From: an uncultured Flammeovirgaceae bacterium
Lineage (GTDB): Bacteria; Bacteroidota; Bacteroidia; Cytophagales; Cyclobacteriaceae
Direction: 5' to 3'
Assembly (NCBI GenBank): GCA_946886805.1
Contig: CAMPJM010000237.1
Coordinates: 1 to 6,525, forward strand
Length of the DNA stretch: 6,525 nucleotides
Numbering within the stretch: the first letter of the stretch is position 1; the number at the start of each line of letters is the position of its first letter. The notes beneath the pieces are model-generated. The model saw only the letters and a program-made list of their open reading frames with translations. It did not search any database and was not told where the DNA came from. Shown piece after piece: positions 1-6,525 of this stretch. The position numbers and the translations under genes were made by a program.

Positions 1-2786
1 CCCTGATAACAGACATTACGCAATTAGAGGAAGTTGTGGTAGTGGGTTATGGTACTGTGAAAAAAACTGACCTTACCGGCTCGGTCGGCGTGATTGATGG
101 GGAAAATATAGCAGAGAGAGGTACAGTAAACCCGCTCCAAGCTGTTCAAGGTCAGATTGCCGGTGTTGATATTTCTGCAGGTTCTGGTCGTGCTGGCGCA
201 GGGTATAACATACAGATCAGGGGACAGAACACTCTGGGAGATGCAACGCCTTTATATGTCGTGGATGGGATATTCGCTGATAATATAAATTTCATTAATC
301 CACAAGACATAGAGCGTATTGATGTTTTAAAGGATGCATCTTCTACCGCTATTTATGGATCAAGAGGTTCAAATGGGGTGGTGATAGTAACAACCAAACA
401 AGGCTCAAGTGTAAAAGGAGGGGCGGTTATTTCTTATGATGCGTATTATGGAGTTCGTCAAAATGTGAGGGAACCTGATTTTATGAATGGAGATGAGTGG
501 TTTCAGTACAGACAGAATGCTTATATTATTCAGGATTATGAGTCAGGTGAGTATGATGAAACCGCTGGCGGTCTTGGAAACGCACCTTACATCACCGCCA
601 GAAGGGTCGCCTTAAAAGAATATACCGATTGGCCAAGTTACTTTTTGCAAACAGGATTGCAGCAAAACCATTGGTTATCTGTGGCCGGAAGGTCTGAAAA
701 TAACAAAATGAGTTATATAATTGGTGGTGGTTACCAGGAAGAAGAAGGTAATTTGCTGAAAGATTATTTTAATAGGTATAATTTCAAGGCAAGTGTGACG
801 CACGAAATAAACGACCAGTGGTCGGCTGGGACAAGTATTAATTTATCCTTGACAGAAACAGAAAGAGGTAGCGAAAGTGCTATAACCAACGCATACCGAA
901 TGTCTCCCTTGGCTTCTCCATACGATTCCTTAGGAAATATCCTTTTTCAGCCGGCAAAATATGGCGATGTCAACTATACCAGCTCTGTAAATCCACTGGT
1001 AGACATTGCGAATTCTCAAGACAACACCCGGCGCCTGCAAGGAATAGGAAATCTGTATTTGCAATTTTCTCCGGTTGAATGGCTTGATTTAAGATCGACA
1101 ATTTCTCCTCAGTTTGCGAGTAGAAGAAGAGGCCGTTTTTTTGGTTCAGAGACGCAAGCAAGAAATTTACAGGCGCCATCTGCAAATTTAGAAAAGAGAG
1201 AAGAGCTTTCTTATGTCTGGGATAATACTATAAATATCAACAAGACCCTTAATGAACATACTTTCAATTTTACAGGACTTTTTAGTCAATATTATGAGCA
1301 AGAAGAATATAGTTATGTAAACGTTGAAAATCTTCCTTTTGAATCTGGCTTCCATAATTTGGGTTCAGCAAAAGATTACCAGGGGGTAGAGAGCGCATAC
1401 GTTCAGGAGAGTTTAATTTCTTATATGGCTCGGCTAAACTATACTTTTAAAGATAGGTACCTGTTAACAATTTCAAATAGATGGGACGGTTCTTCTGTTT
1501 TAGCTGAAGGTCATAAATGGAATTCATTCCCTTCGGCAGCTGTTGGGTGGCGTATTTCTGAGGAACCTTTTATGCAGGATATAAACTTTATCTATAATTT
1601 AAAGGCTCGTTTTAGTTATGGCTATACGTCAAACAATAATATAGATCCTTATTCTTCCCAAATTCAAGTATATAATCAGGTAGATTTTGGAAGTGGTGCT
1701 GATAGACATTCATCCTATGACTTCGGCGGAGATCTAGCATCCGGCTTACTGCCAAGCGGTATTGTGAATCCGGGCCTCACCTGGGAACGCACCAGAGAAT
1801 TCAACTTTGGTATCGATTATGAATTTATAGAGGGAAGAATAGCTGGTTCTATTGACTTGTATGACAAAGAATCTGAAGGATTATTATTGGAACGACAACT
1901 TCCAATTGAAACAGGTTACACTTCATTGGTCGACAATATTGGCTCTATAAAAAATAGAGGAATCGAACTAGCACTAAGAACCATCAACGTGCGGACAAGC
2001 GACTTTATGTGGACTACTAATTTTAATTTCTCTAAAAATGATAATGAAATATTGGAATTATATGGTGGTCAGGTGACTCAGGCAATTGGTGAACGTGACG
2101 GTGTTCCTTTTGCCTGGAAAGTAGGGGAGGATATCAGCTCTAATTATACCTATATATGGGATGGCGTATGGCAGGAAGGTGAGGATCCGCACGAAGGATA
2201 TAGCACCGGACAGGTAAAATTGAGAGATATTTCTGGTCCTGAAGGAACTCCGGATGGTAAAATCGATAGCAACGACAGGGCGATAATTGGTTCTTCTGCA
2301 CCGGATTGGTCTGGTGGATTCTCTACCCAGATCACTTATAAGGGCTTTGATTTAAGTGCATCTCTTTATACAAGACAAGGTGTGCAGGTATACAGTCCTT
2401 TCCATGAAGAGTTTACCAATTTGGGAGATAGGGGTAGAGCAAAGCTGGATGTTGATTATTATATGTTACCTAACAAAGTTTCACCAACCAGGATTAGCAA
2501 CAGTTATCCTATACCAAGAGAAATGGGGACTTACTATGATGCGGTAGCTTTCTATCAGGATGCTTCTTTTGTAAAGGTTCAAAACATCCTATTGGGGTAC
2601 AATTTTTCCACAGAAGGGTTTTTAGAGCGAGCCAAAATTAAGAGTCTTCGCCTATATGTAAACGTATTGAATCCATTTGTATTTACAGATTATACAGGTT
2701 TTGATCCTGAGTGGGCTTCCGAAGGGCTTGAAGAGACTGGAAACGCTTCTGTAACTTATCAGCTTGGTATTAACTTAAAATTTTAA
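1..2786 (+). CDS. SusC/RagA-like TonB-dependent outer-membrane transporter, 5' partial
   Basis: This is the transporter half of a SusCD glycan importer: an outer-membrane beta-barrel that takes up oligosaccharides with energy from TonB-ExbBD. The frame is open from base 3, giving 927 visible residues (residue n starts at base 3n). It begins ITDITQLEEVVVVGYGTVKK, the segment that in this family joins the N-terminal carboxypeptidase-regulatory-like domain to the plug. The plug follows, with TPLYVVDG (residues 82-89) and DVLKDASSTAIYGSRGSNGV (107-126), both diagnostic of SusC/RagA. The rest is barrel, including DGKIDSNDR near residue 751. It ends YQLGINLKF, with the terminal Phe typical of outer-membrane proteins. 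Complete relatives have about 1000 residues, so roughly 100-130 (signal peptide and accessory domain) lie upstream. The GTG at 36 is not a start, because family-conserved sequence precedes it. The stop is 11 bases before the SusD gene, so the two are surely co-transcribed. Family assignment is very secure; the substrate is inferred only from the neighbouring lyase. Confidence 0.97.
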   Translation, partial: LITDITQLEEVVVVGYGTVKKTDLTGSVGVIDGENIAERGTVNPLQAVQGQIAGVDISAGSGRAGAGYNIQIRGQNTLGDATPLYVVDGIFADNINFINPQDIERIDVLKDASSTAIYGSRGSNGVVIVTTKQGSSVKGGAVISYDAYYGVRQNVREPDFMNGDEWFQYRQNAYIIQDYESGEYDETAGGLGNAPYITARRVALKEYTDWPSYFLQTGLQQNHWLSVAGRSENNKMSYIIGGGYQEEEGNLLKDYFNRYNFKASVTHEINDQWSAGTSINLSLTETERGSESAITNAYRMSPLASPYDSLGNILFQPAKYGDVNYTSSVNPLVDIANSQDNTRRLQGIGNLYLQFSPVEWLDLRSTISPQFASRRRGRFFGSETQARNLQAPSANLEKREELSYVWDNTININKTLNEHTFNFTGLFSQYYEQEEYSYVNVENLPFESGFHNLGSAKDYQGVESAYVQESLISYMARLNYTFKDRYLLTISNRWDGSSVLAEGHKWNSFPSAAVGWRISEEPFMQDINFIYNLKARFSYGYTSNNNIDPYSSQIQVYNQVDFGSGADRHSSYDFGGDLASGLLPSGIVNPGLTWERTREFNFGIDYEFIEGRIAGSIDLYDKESEGLLLERQLPIETGYTSLVDNIGSIKNRGIELALRTINVRTSDFMWTTNFNFSKNDNEILELYGGQVTQAIGERDGVPFAWKVGEDISSNYTYIWDGVWQEGEDPHEGYSTGQVKLRDISGPEGTPDGKIDSNDRAIIGSSAPDWSGGFSTQITYKGFDLSASLYTRQGVQVYSPFHEEFTNLGDRGRAKLDVDYYMLPNKVSPTRISNSYPIPREMGTYYDAVAFYQDASFVKVQNILLGYNFSTEGFLERAKIKSLRLYVNVLNPFVFTDYTGFDPEWASEGLEETGNASVTYQLGINLKF

Positions 2787-2797
2787 TGGCTTAAACG

Positions 2798-4504
2798 ATG
2801 AAGAAATTACTAAATTTTAAATTCATATTTCTTTTGGTATTTGCTACGGCTTGTAGCGATTATTTAGAAGAAGAAAATAAATCTTCAACTTTTGTTGACG
2901 AATATTTCACCACCGAGGAAGGATACGAAAGCCTGATCAATGCAAACTATGCTTCTCTGCGGGATATTTATGGTGATGAAGCAGCTACTTTGCTCACTTT
3001 AGGGACAGACCTTTTTACCTATGGCAGGGATGATGATTATAAGGGGCTTGTGAATTATGTAGACCTTACACCCACAGACGCAAATGGCGGAGGACCTATT
3101 CATGAGTTTTATAGGGATCTTTATGAGGCAATTCAATTAGCCAACAATGCACTTTATTTTAAAGAACTTACCGAGCCGGTGCCAACATTGAGTGTTCGTG
3201 AAGGGGAAGTAAGATTTTTAAGGGCCTATTATTATTTCCTCCTTGTGCAAACTTTCGGGGATGTACCTGTGGTAACAGAACGAATTCAGGAACCTGTGCT
3301 TGCGTTTGAGAGAGTTCCGGAAGAAACAGTTTATGCCGAAAACATAATTGCCGAAATGGAAGCAGCACTTGCATTAGTTCCTGAAGAAGCAGCGCAGTTT
3401 GGAAGAGTAGATAAACGCGTAATTCGTCATTATTTAGCAAAGGCACATCTTACCAGAGGGTATAAATCTTTTGCTGCAAGTGATGATTTTGGCAAAGCAG
3501 CTCAATATGCAGATGCAGCCATTAATGGCCAGGGCCTCAATCTTAGCTTTGAAGAATTGTTCTATCCCGGAAATGAAGAAAACGAGGAAGTACTATTTTC
3601 AGTTCAGTACGATCCGGCTTCGATTCTAGATCCTGAAACAGATGGAAATACCCAAAATTTTTGGTTCGGGCCGTACTTCGGTGGCGAAGGAACAAAATTT
3701 AATTACCCATACAGAGCCTATAGTGTGGTACCTTCATACCATGCGTTTGAAGTATTTGCAGAAACCGGTGAGAAGGATGCCCGATGGGAGACTACTTTCA
3801 TGACCCAATTGTATGCTCCAGACCCGTCAATTCCAGGTCCTTCAAACACCACAGTTGGCTACTACCGTTATTATACTGAAAGTGATTCCAGAGATGAGAT
3901 TCCTGTAAAAGTATTTTTTGCGCACGAGTGGATAGACGAAGCACAGTGGCGAGCAGAAAACCCAGCAACTCGTGCAGATACCGAAATCAGGCCATTTTCT
4001 ATGGAGTGGGAAGCTTCGCCTTCAACAGCATTTGATGCAGCTACGCCTGCGATTAGAAAATTTGATGATCCTAGTGCTGTTTTTTCAGCTAGTGGAAGCA
4101 GTACCAGAGACATCTATTTAGCTCGATTAGGGGAAACTTATCTGCTTGCGGCCGAAGCTTATTTTAAAGATGGGGATCCCGGGACAGCTGCGGATAGAAT
4201 AAATGTGGTAAGAAGAAGAGCCGCTGAACCTGGTTTTGAAGCAGAAATGGAAATATCTCCTTCTGCTGTTACGATCGATTTTATATTGGATGAAAGAGCG
4301 AGAGAGCTTTTAGGTGAGTATCATAGATGGTTTGACCTGAAACGTACAGGAACCTTGGAAGAACGAAATCTACAGTACAATTCTGCCATTAAAAATTTAG
4401 GTACCAATCCTTTTGCTAACGGTAAACTGTTGAGGCCAATTCCACAGCCTGTAATCGACAATAACGAAGCTTTAACACAGGAAGATCAAAATCCTGGTTA
4501 CTAA
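2798..4504 (+). CDS. SusD/RagB-like surface glycan-binding lipoprotein
   Basis: SusD-family proteins form the hinged lid of the SusC barrel and deliver bound oligosaccharide to it on the outer surface. The 568 residues are a normal family length. The N-terminus is a lipoprotein signal (MKKLLNFKFIFLLVFATAC) with the lipidated Cys at 19, followed by SDYLEEE, an acidic stretch typical of surface-exposed SusD proteins. The helical family motif RFLRAYYYFLLVQTFGDVP is at 139-157. The C-terminal part has LDERARELLGEYHRWFDLKR (497-516), RPIPQ (546-550) and a terminal QNPGY, all hallmarks of SusD/RagB. Aromatic-rich loops at 287-317 (FWFGPYF, then NYPYRAY) and YYRYY at 356-359 are plausible ligand-contact regions, but this is inference. 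The start is fixed by an in-frame stop at 2792-2794, so ATG 2798 is the first possible start. No Shine-Dalgarno sequence is visible, as is usual in this phylum. The 11-base gap to the SusC gene supports co-transcription and a 1:1 complex. Confidence 0.97.
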   Translation: MKKLLNFKFIFLLVFATACSDYLEEENKSSTFVDEYFTTEEGYESLINANYASLRDIYGDEAATLLTLGTDLFTYGRDDDYKGLVNYVDLTPTDANGGGPIHEFYRDLYEAIQLANNALYFKELTEPVPTLSVREGEVRFLRAYYYFLLVQTFGDVPVVTERIQEPVLAFERVPEETVYAENIIAEMEAALALVPEEAAQFGRVDKRVIRHYLAKAHLTRGYKSFAASDDFGKAAQYADAAINGQGLNLSFEELFYPGNEENEEVLFSVQYDPASILDPETDGNTQNFWFGPYFGGEGTKFNYPYRAYSVVPSYHAFEVFAETGEKDARWETTFMTQLYAPDPSIPGPSNTTVGYYRYYTESDSRDEIPVKVFFAHEWIDEAQWRAENPATRADTEIRPFSMEWEASPSTAFDAATPAIRKFDDPSAVFSASGSSTRDIYLARLGETYLLAAEAYFKDGDPGTAADRINVVRRRAAEPGFEAEMEISPSAVTIDFILDERARELLGEYHRWFDLKRTGTLEERNLQYNSAIKNLGTNPFANGKLLRPIPQPVIDNNEALTQEDQNPGY

Positions 4505-4509
4505 TATCG

Positions 4510-4547
4510 AATATTACCCGGTCAATTGCATCGGGTAGTATTATTTT
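4510..4547 (+). terminator. Hairpin after the SusD gene, terminator or attenuator
   Basis: The arms AATATTACCCG (4510-4520) and CGGGTAGTATT (4532-4542) form an 11-bp stem with one G-U wobble around an 11-base loop. A T-rich run (ATTTTCT, 4543-4549) follows directly. It starts six bases after the SusD stop. The shape fits an intrinsic terminator, or a partial one that lets some transcription through to the lipoprotein gene at 4676; it might also protect the 3' end of the susCD mRNA. The rest of the gap to 4675 is AT-rich leader with no recognisable gene or clear promoter. Confidence 0.7.
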
Positions 4548-4675
4548 CTACGTCTGAATTGGAAGAGATATTTTGAAATCAACTCTCTTAACAAGGAATA
4601 GGAAGATAAATTATACTAAGAAATAAAATAGGTATCTATTATTTAATTTTTAGAAAAAGTAAATAACCCTACACC

Positions 4676-6247
4676 ATGAACAAATTTTATACAAAATTTT
4701 TACTCCTCCTACTTGCGCCATTATGCTTTATAATGGGCTGCGAAGAGGATGATGAAATGAAGGATACAACACCGTCAATTGTTTTTTCCACTGCAAGAGC
4801 TTCGTTGGAAAGTATCGATCTTGATAAAGCTACGGGGCCGCAGATTAGAGGATGGGCTGTTGCACCAGCAGGTCTTGCGCAAGTAACAATAACTGCTGAT
4901 AAAGCCGGTGGCGGCGAAGAGATTCTTAATGTTTCCACGTTTAATGAAGAGAATTCAGAAAAGGGGGGGACAGCTTTCCAATTTGCGGTTCTTCCTTCAT
5001 ACACGCCTGAATTTACGGGAATTACGGTATCGGTAGTTGATAGGAATGGCCAAACGGAACAACTAGTGCTTGACGTTTCAGCTATCGGTGGAACGGCAGG
5101 TCCTACATTTGCTGGCTTGCCTGCGGGTCCTATTGACGCTAATGTTCGTGCAAGTGTAAATCTAAGACCAGAGATAGCAGGTACTGTTAGTTCTCACTGG
5201 GGACTTGCTTCGGTTACTTATATTGCGGTATATGGCGAGGAAGAGGAGGTAGTTGAAGCAATTACTGATTTTGGTGAGACCCCCAATATGCTTCAGGTAA
5301 ATGTAACACCTGATTATGACAAGGGCTTTGCCGAGGGCATGACCGGATTTAAAATTGTAGCCGAAGATAAAAAAGGAAATAGCAGCACTTATGAAGTAGC
5401 AATTTCTGTTATAGATGCTCCTCCTCCTCCTGTAGTCACTTTTGATCAGGAAATGATTGCTGCGGATTTAACTTCTAACCCTCAGGTAAAGCCAGGTATG
5501 TCAGGTTCTATTGAAACTGTTGAAGGGCTTGTCTCTGTTAAATTCTTTGTTGATGGACCGGGAGCCGATGAGCAGTTCGGAGATGAAGTGGTTTCTTTTG
5601 AAGATGACAAAAGCTACTTATTTTCTTTTGATAATTTTCCCTATGCCTTAGGAGTAACAGGATTGAAAGTAGTAGCTGTAGACATAACGGGTCAAACTAC
5701 AACAGATACACTTCCTGTTACTGTTATAGCTGAGGACCCGGACCTTTTAGTACACCACAATATAGTCTCAAATGCTCAGGGTGACAGACATGACGCTGGG
5801 GTGGTAACTGCAATTTCCAGTAGGGACGGTAAATCTTATACGCTTGCTGAAGGAGCGGATCCTGCTATAAGTTCTACTATTGATTTTATTACCGCAGATT
5901 CAGGAGGTGATAATAAGCTTGATCTGTTTTCTCCAGCTGGAAACAGCTGGTTGACAGGTAATTATTTTAAAAAGGATGTTAGTGGAGATATGGTATGGCC
6001 TGTTTTAAATGAAACCCGAATGAGAATACTAGGTGAAGGAGAGGTGAACTTTTCTACAGCTACTTCTCTTGATATCGCTGCTTTAGAATTAGGTGAGTAT
6101 GAATTGCGTCTTGAGGAACTACAGGTTGGTGGAGTTGCACTTTTTGTCACCAGTGAAGGCAAGAAAGGTCTCATTTTATACGAGGCAAGCGATAATGCTG
6201 AAGGAAAAACAGACAAATTTACTTTCGACATTAAGGTTCTTAAATAA
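4676..6247 (+). CDS. Surface lipoprotein with three tandem Ig-like repeats, probable surface glycan-binding protein
   Basis: The role is inferred from position: genes immediately after susCD in a PUL often encode SusE/SusF-type surface glycan-binding lipoproteins. The 523 residues start with a lipoprotein signal (positively charged start, LLLLLAPLCFIMGC, Cys 22) followed by EEDDE, an acidic run like the Bacteroidota signal for export to the cell surface. Residues 34-137, 143-246 and 252-351 are three related units predicted to be beta-rich and Ig/cadherin-like. Each has G-x6-GL-x2-V near its start and TG-x6-D-x2-G near its end. A Pro-rich linker (APPPPVV, 248-254) separates units 2 and 3. Residues 352-523 form a different, unrepeated domain with W425 and W441, ending GKKGLILYEASDNAEGK then FDIKVLK, a style of ending I recall from many Bacteroidota surface lipoproteins. 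No enzyme motif is visible. I do not recognise a SusE or SusF domain. ATG 4676 is the first start after an in-frame stop at 4664-4666. Lipoprotein call is very secure; glycan binding is likely but unproven. Confidence 0.85.
   Translation: MNKFYTKFLLLLLAPLCFIMGCEEDDEMKDTTPSIVFSTARASLESIDLDKATGPQIRGWAVAPAGLAQVTITADKAGGGEEILNVSTFNEENSEKGGTAFQFAVLPSYTPEFTGITVSVVDRNGQTEQLVLDVSAIGGTAGPTFAGLPAGPIDANVRASVNLRPEIAGTVSSHWGLASVTYIAVYGEEEEVVEAITDFGETPNMLQVNVTPDYDKGFAEGMTGFKIVAEDKKGNSSTYEVAISVIDAPPPPVVTFDQEMIAADLTSNPQVKPGMSGSIETVEGLVSVKFFVDGPGADEQFGDEVVSFEDDKSYLFSFDNFPYALGVTGLKVVAVDITGQTTTDTLPVTVIAEDPDLLVHHNIVSNAQGDRHDAGVVTAISSRDGKSYTLAEGADPAISSTIDFITADSGGDNKLDLFSPAGNSWLTGNYFKKDVSGDMVWPVLNETRMRILGEGEVNFSTATSLDIAALELGEYELRLEELQVGGVALFVTSEGKKGLILYEASDNAEGKTDKFTFDIKVLK
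4775..5728 (+). repeat. Three tandem protein-level repeats within the lipoprotein gene
   Basis: The units span 4775-5086, 5102-5413 and 5429-5728. Aligned landmarks are GWAVAPAGLAQV, GTVSSHWGLASV and GSIETVEGLVSV near the starts, with the first Gly at residues 59, 169 and 277. Near the ends are TGITVSVVDRNG, TGFKIVAEDKKG and TGLKVVAVDITG, with Thr at 114, 223 and 328. The last 24 residues of each unit align without gaps and end in Ile 137, 246 and 351. The middles differ in length and sequence. The similarity is in the protein, not obvious in the DNA, so the duplications are old. Confidence 0.8.
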
Positions 6248-6257
6248 AAATGTATTA

Positions 6258-6294
6258 CAGGGAGCCTTGTCTTTAGCGCTCCCTGCTTTATTTT
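6258..6294 (+). terminator. Intrinsic terminator-like hairpin between the lipoprotein and lyase genes
   Basis: CAGGGAGC (6258-6265) and GCTCCCTG (6278-6285) form a perfect 8-bp, GC-rich stem around a 12-base loop, followed by CTTTATTTT (6286-6294). It begins 11 bases after the lipoprotein stop. This is a good intrinsic terminator and suggests that the lyase gene is read from its own promoter or by read-through. The leader 6295-6358 shows no clear match to the Bacteroidota -7 consensus TAnnTTTG. Confidence 0.75.
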
Positions 6295-6358
6295 AAATGA
6301 GGTATAAAATTGACTAATCTCTATGCCTGTTTTTTGCCTCCAAAGCAGTTTCAACAAA

Positions 6359-6525
6359 ATGGTAAAATTTTTTGTTTTTTGTTTTCTTTTTCAGTTGATG
6401 AATTTTGCTGTTTGCGCTCAAATGCCAGCTGGAATTTCAAAAACTAATGAAAAAAATGCGAAAACGCTTGCTTTTCCCGGCGCTGAAGGCTTTGGAAAGT
6501 TCACAACAGGTGGTAGAGATGGAAG
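6359..6525 (+). CDS. Secreted pectate lyase, probable polysaccharide lyase family 1, 3' partial
   Basis: Only the first 55 codons are in the window. Residues 1-20 (MVKFFVFCFLFQLMNFAVCA) form a signal peptide with a Lys, a Phe-rich hydrophobic core and probable cleavage before Gln21. VCA fits signal peptidase I better than a lipobox. After a short linker, residues 38-55 read AFPGAEGFGKFTTGGRDG, the start of the beta-helix domain in Bacteroidota family 1 pectate lyases. These enzymes cut alpha-1,4-galacturonan by calcium-dependent beta-elimination. The catalytic Arg and calcium-binding Asp residues lie beyond the edge and cannot be checked. An in-frame ATG at 6323 would add 12 residues (MPVFCLQSSFNK) ahead of the signal peptide; 6359 is preferred because it puts the Lys and hydrophobic core at the N-terminus. 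The sequence is open to the last base. A relative with the same N-terminal motif but another pectinolytic or unknown activity is possible. Its place after the SusCD and SGBP genes suggests a pectin PUL. Confidence 0.85.
   Translation, partial: MVKFFVFCFLFQLMNFAVCAQMPAGISKTNEKNAKTLAFPGAEGFGKFTTGGRDG

Noticed and set aside
2786..2800. A minimal ATG-GCT-TAA frame overlapping the SusC stop (TAATG), ending three bases before the SusD start
   Set aside because: It could in principle support re-initiation, but a two-codon frame is expected by chance and nothing else supports a role.
3168..3446. A 92-codon - strand open frame inside the SusD gene
   Set aside because: It sits opposite the conserved SusD helical motif and has a low-complexity Leu/Gln-rich translation expected of an antisense shadow.
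4569..4575. TATTTTG in the 4505-4675 gap as a Bacteroidota -7 promoter element
   Set aside because: It is one base short of TAnnTTTG, and no TTTG-type -33 element lies at a suitable distance upstream.
4621..4645. An AT-rich inverted repeat (AATAG-GTAT-CTATT) in the leader of the lipoprotein gene
   Set aside because: The stem is five A/T-dominated pairs, extendable only with a bulge; too weak to call an operator or riboswitch.
4687..5004. A 105-codon - strand open frame over the start of the lipoprotein gene
   Set aside because: It is opposite the lipoprotein signal and first repeat, both of which are clearly coding on the + strand; its translation has no recognisable features.
5962..6357. 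A 131-codon open frame on the - strand over the end of the lipoprotein gene and the following gap
   Set aside because: It lies mostly opposite a well-supported gene, crosses the 6258-6294 hairpin, and its Ser/Lys-rich translation shows no recognisable family or domain.
6323..6358. ATG 6323 as the lyase start
   Set aside because: It is in frame after a stop at 6311-6313, but the 12 added residues would precede an otherwise ordinary signal peptide that begins at 6359.
1..6525. A defence system, mobile element, CRISPR array or RNA gene
   Set aside because: No transposase, integrase, nuclease, spaced repeats, terminal inverted repeats or tRNA-like folds were seen; the window is filled by PUL genes.

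Overview
The window looks like part of a polysaccharide utilization locus (PUL) from a Bacteroidota bacterium, most likely a member of the Flavobacteriaceae. This rests on the SusC/SusD pair, lipoprotein signals of the Bacteroidota surface type, the absence of clear Shine-Dalgarno sequences, and moderately AT-rich DNA. The genus cannot be fixed from the sequence. All four recognisable genes lie on the + strand. I see no gene on the - strand, and no tRNA, rRNA, CRISPR array or mobile element.

Layout. (1) 1-2786: a SusC-like TonB-dependent outer-membrane transporter. Its reading frame is already open at the left edge, so the signal peptide and N-terminal accessory domain lie outside the window. 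(2) 2798-4504: its SusD-like surface lipoprotein partner, complete, only 11 bases downstream. (3) 4505-4675: a 171-base gap containing a strong terminator-like hairpin. (4) 4676-6247: a 523-residue surface lipoprotein in the position usually held by a surface glycan-binding protein (SusE/SusF or SGBP). It has three clearly related repeats of about 105-110 residues and a different C-terminal domain. I do not recognise it as classical SusE or SusF. (5) 6248-6358: a second terminator-like hairpin and a short leader. (6) 6359 to the right edge: the first 55 codons of a secreted enzyme whose mature N-terminus carries the AFPGAEGFGKFTTGGRDG signature of family 1 pectate lyases.

Inferred joint function. 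The lyase would cut pectate (homogalacturonan) outside the cell or at its surface. The repeat lipoprotein and SusD-like protein would hold the oligosaccharides at the surface, and the SusC-like barrel would import them using TonB energy. The pectin assignment depends entirely on the partial lyase; the SusC, SusD and SGBP sequences do not reveal the substrate by inspection. The two hairpins suggest that transcript levels are stepped: susCD first, then the SGBP, then the lyase.

The window is a recognisable kind of system rather than a wholly new one. The least described component is the three-repeat lipoprotein, followed by the internal hairpins that split the operon.
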